18,686 nucleotides of DNA. Origin: Dissophora ornata (Eukaryota > Mortierellomycota > Mortierellomycetes > Mortierellales > Mortierellaceae). The stretch lies in the NCBI GenBank assembly GCA_025201705.1, contig MU617223.1:1-18686 (forward strand), written 5' to 3'. Shown one piece after another: positions 17,837 through 18,686 of the stretch (within the stretch, counting starts at the first letter, position 1; the number at the start of each line of letters is the position of its first letter). The position numbers were made by a program, and so were the translations under genes. The notes under the pieces were generated by a model that did not search any database, was not told the DNA's origin, and was given only the letters and a program-made list of their open reading frames with translations.

Positions 17837-18686
17837 TAGGCTGTAAAATATAGACCAGCCGAGGTAGCCGCACTGACATGATAGACAATATATAAGACCT
17901 TGTACCACAGCTGCACGCCACGGTATTTGCGGGGGAATAAGCCCGCACGGTGAAGGAAGCACCGCGTGTCCAAAAGCGTGAATAAGGGAATAAGGGGGTT
18001 TCTCCCTCAGCAGGCTCCTTCTGGAGGTCACTGGGTCTGAACCTTTCCCATCCACGACAGAAAGTCAGGTCAGACTGAATGTCCTCATCCACCCCTCGGT
18101 CACTCGTGCAAATGCAGTGAATAGCACGCGCATCCTTCTGCGATTCTTTCACTTCTCCCGCTAGCCTCTCCTCCACTCTTTCAGCCTATCACATTCCTCT
18201 TTTACCCTGCAGCTCCGCATTCCCGCATTCCCCGCCACACCCCCCGCAACCCCCGGCAGCGAGTCTAATCTTGGGCCTCAATCCTCAAGAGACAGTGCAT
18301 TCTGAAATCGCCTATTCAAAGTGTAAGTGGGAATGTCATTTGAATGCCTGATTGCAGGGCTGTACATTGTCGATCCATGCTGCCTTGGGGGGGGGGGGGC
18401 ATCCTAGGTTTAATTAGACTGTGATTTGTAAATGACTCACACATGCATCCCTTTCTTCTCCCAACCTCTCATTCTCTTACCTTATCTTCTTCCCGCCAGT
18501 GTCCAGACAGAGCCGCTCAGCTTACTCCCCATTCCGCTCGTGTTTACTTTTTCTCCACTCGACCTGGCTGGAACCGAGCTTGTCTCCCGTTAACCGACTT
18601 GGTTAGTGGCGAGAATAAAAAGCTTTGAAATGTCACCCATGCCATGAGTTGTGAAATCTCACATTTTCCCTCTCCTCTTCCTTTTT
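17837..18686. other. 3' flank of the FATP gene and probable 5' flank of a gene beyond the window
   Basis: TGTAAAATATAG (about 17841-17852) is an A-rich candidate polyadenylation region. From 18140 to 18260 the + strand is C/T-rich and promoter-like. A strong donor GTAAGT lies at 18323-18328 and a CCAG acceptor at 18496-18499, which would fit a 5' UTR intron of a + strand gene starting past 18686. A G13 tract lies at 18387-18399. No complete reading frame is convincing. Confidence 0.35.
18387..18399. repeat. Poly-G tract (13 nt)
   Basis: Uninterrupted run of 13 G on the + strand, a position where sequencing length errors are likely. Confidence 0.85.

Noticed and set aside
1..18686. Search for CRISPR arrays, transposase genes, reverse transcriptase and long terminal repeats
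   Set aside because: No regularly spaced repeats, no transposase or reverse transcriptase motifs, and no long direct or inverted terminal repeats were seen by eye.

Overview
The window reads as nuclear DNA of a filamentous fungus. It has four spliced or single-exon protein genes, all on the + strand, and two eukaryotic tRNA genes. Promoters are pyrimidine-rich. Typical introns are about 90-125 nt, and most of those checked have GTRNGT-like donors and CTAAC/CTRAY branch sites. The glutamine-, serine- and acid-rich coding repeats, moderate GC and protein flavour suggest an early-diverging fungus of the Mortierella type. That placement is inference from style only.

Layout, left to right. A tRNA-Arg(ACG) lies at 219-290. 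A secreted pepsin-like aspartic protease gene follows (1102-2616, no evident introns). It has both catalytic Asp motifs but is broken in frame by one TAG codon at 1672-1674, just after the flap motif YGDG. Next is about 4.85 kb with no convincing protein gene, rich in homopolymer tracts and with two TATA-plus-pyrimidine promoter-like modules.

The next gene (7472-10153, three exons, 822 aa) encodes a low-complexity protein with a divergent RhoGAP-like fold whose arginine finger appears to be replaced by tyrosine. After 377 nt comes a RIX1/PELP1-type ribosome-biogenesis gene (10531-13405, four exons, 855 aa) with a long acidic C-terminal region. A tRNA-Gln(TTG) lies on the minus strand at 13628-13700. 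After about 1.5 kb without a clear gene there is a six-exon FATP/Fat1-type fatty acyl-CoA synthetase/transporter (15186-17836, 616 aa) ending in the peroxisomal-type tripeptide AKL. The last 850 nt hold no complete gene and may be the 5' flank of a gene beyond the window.

I see no mobile element, CRISPR array or gene cluster with a shared pathway. The genes look like independent housekeeping or accessory loci. The points most worth following are the nonsense codon in an otherwise intact protease, the apparently GAP-dead RhoGAP fold, and the unexplained long intergenic block.
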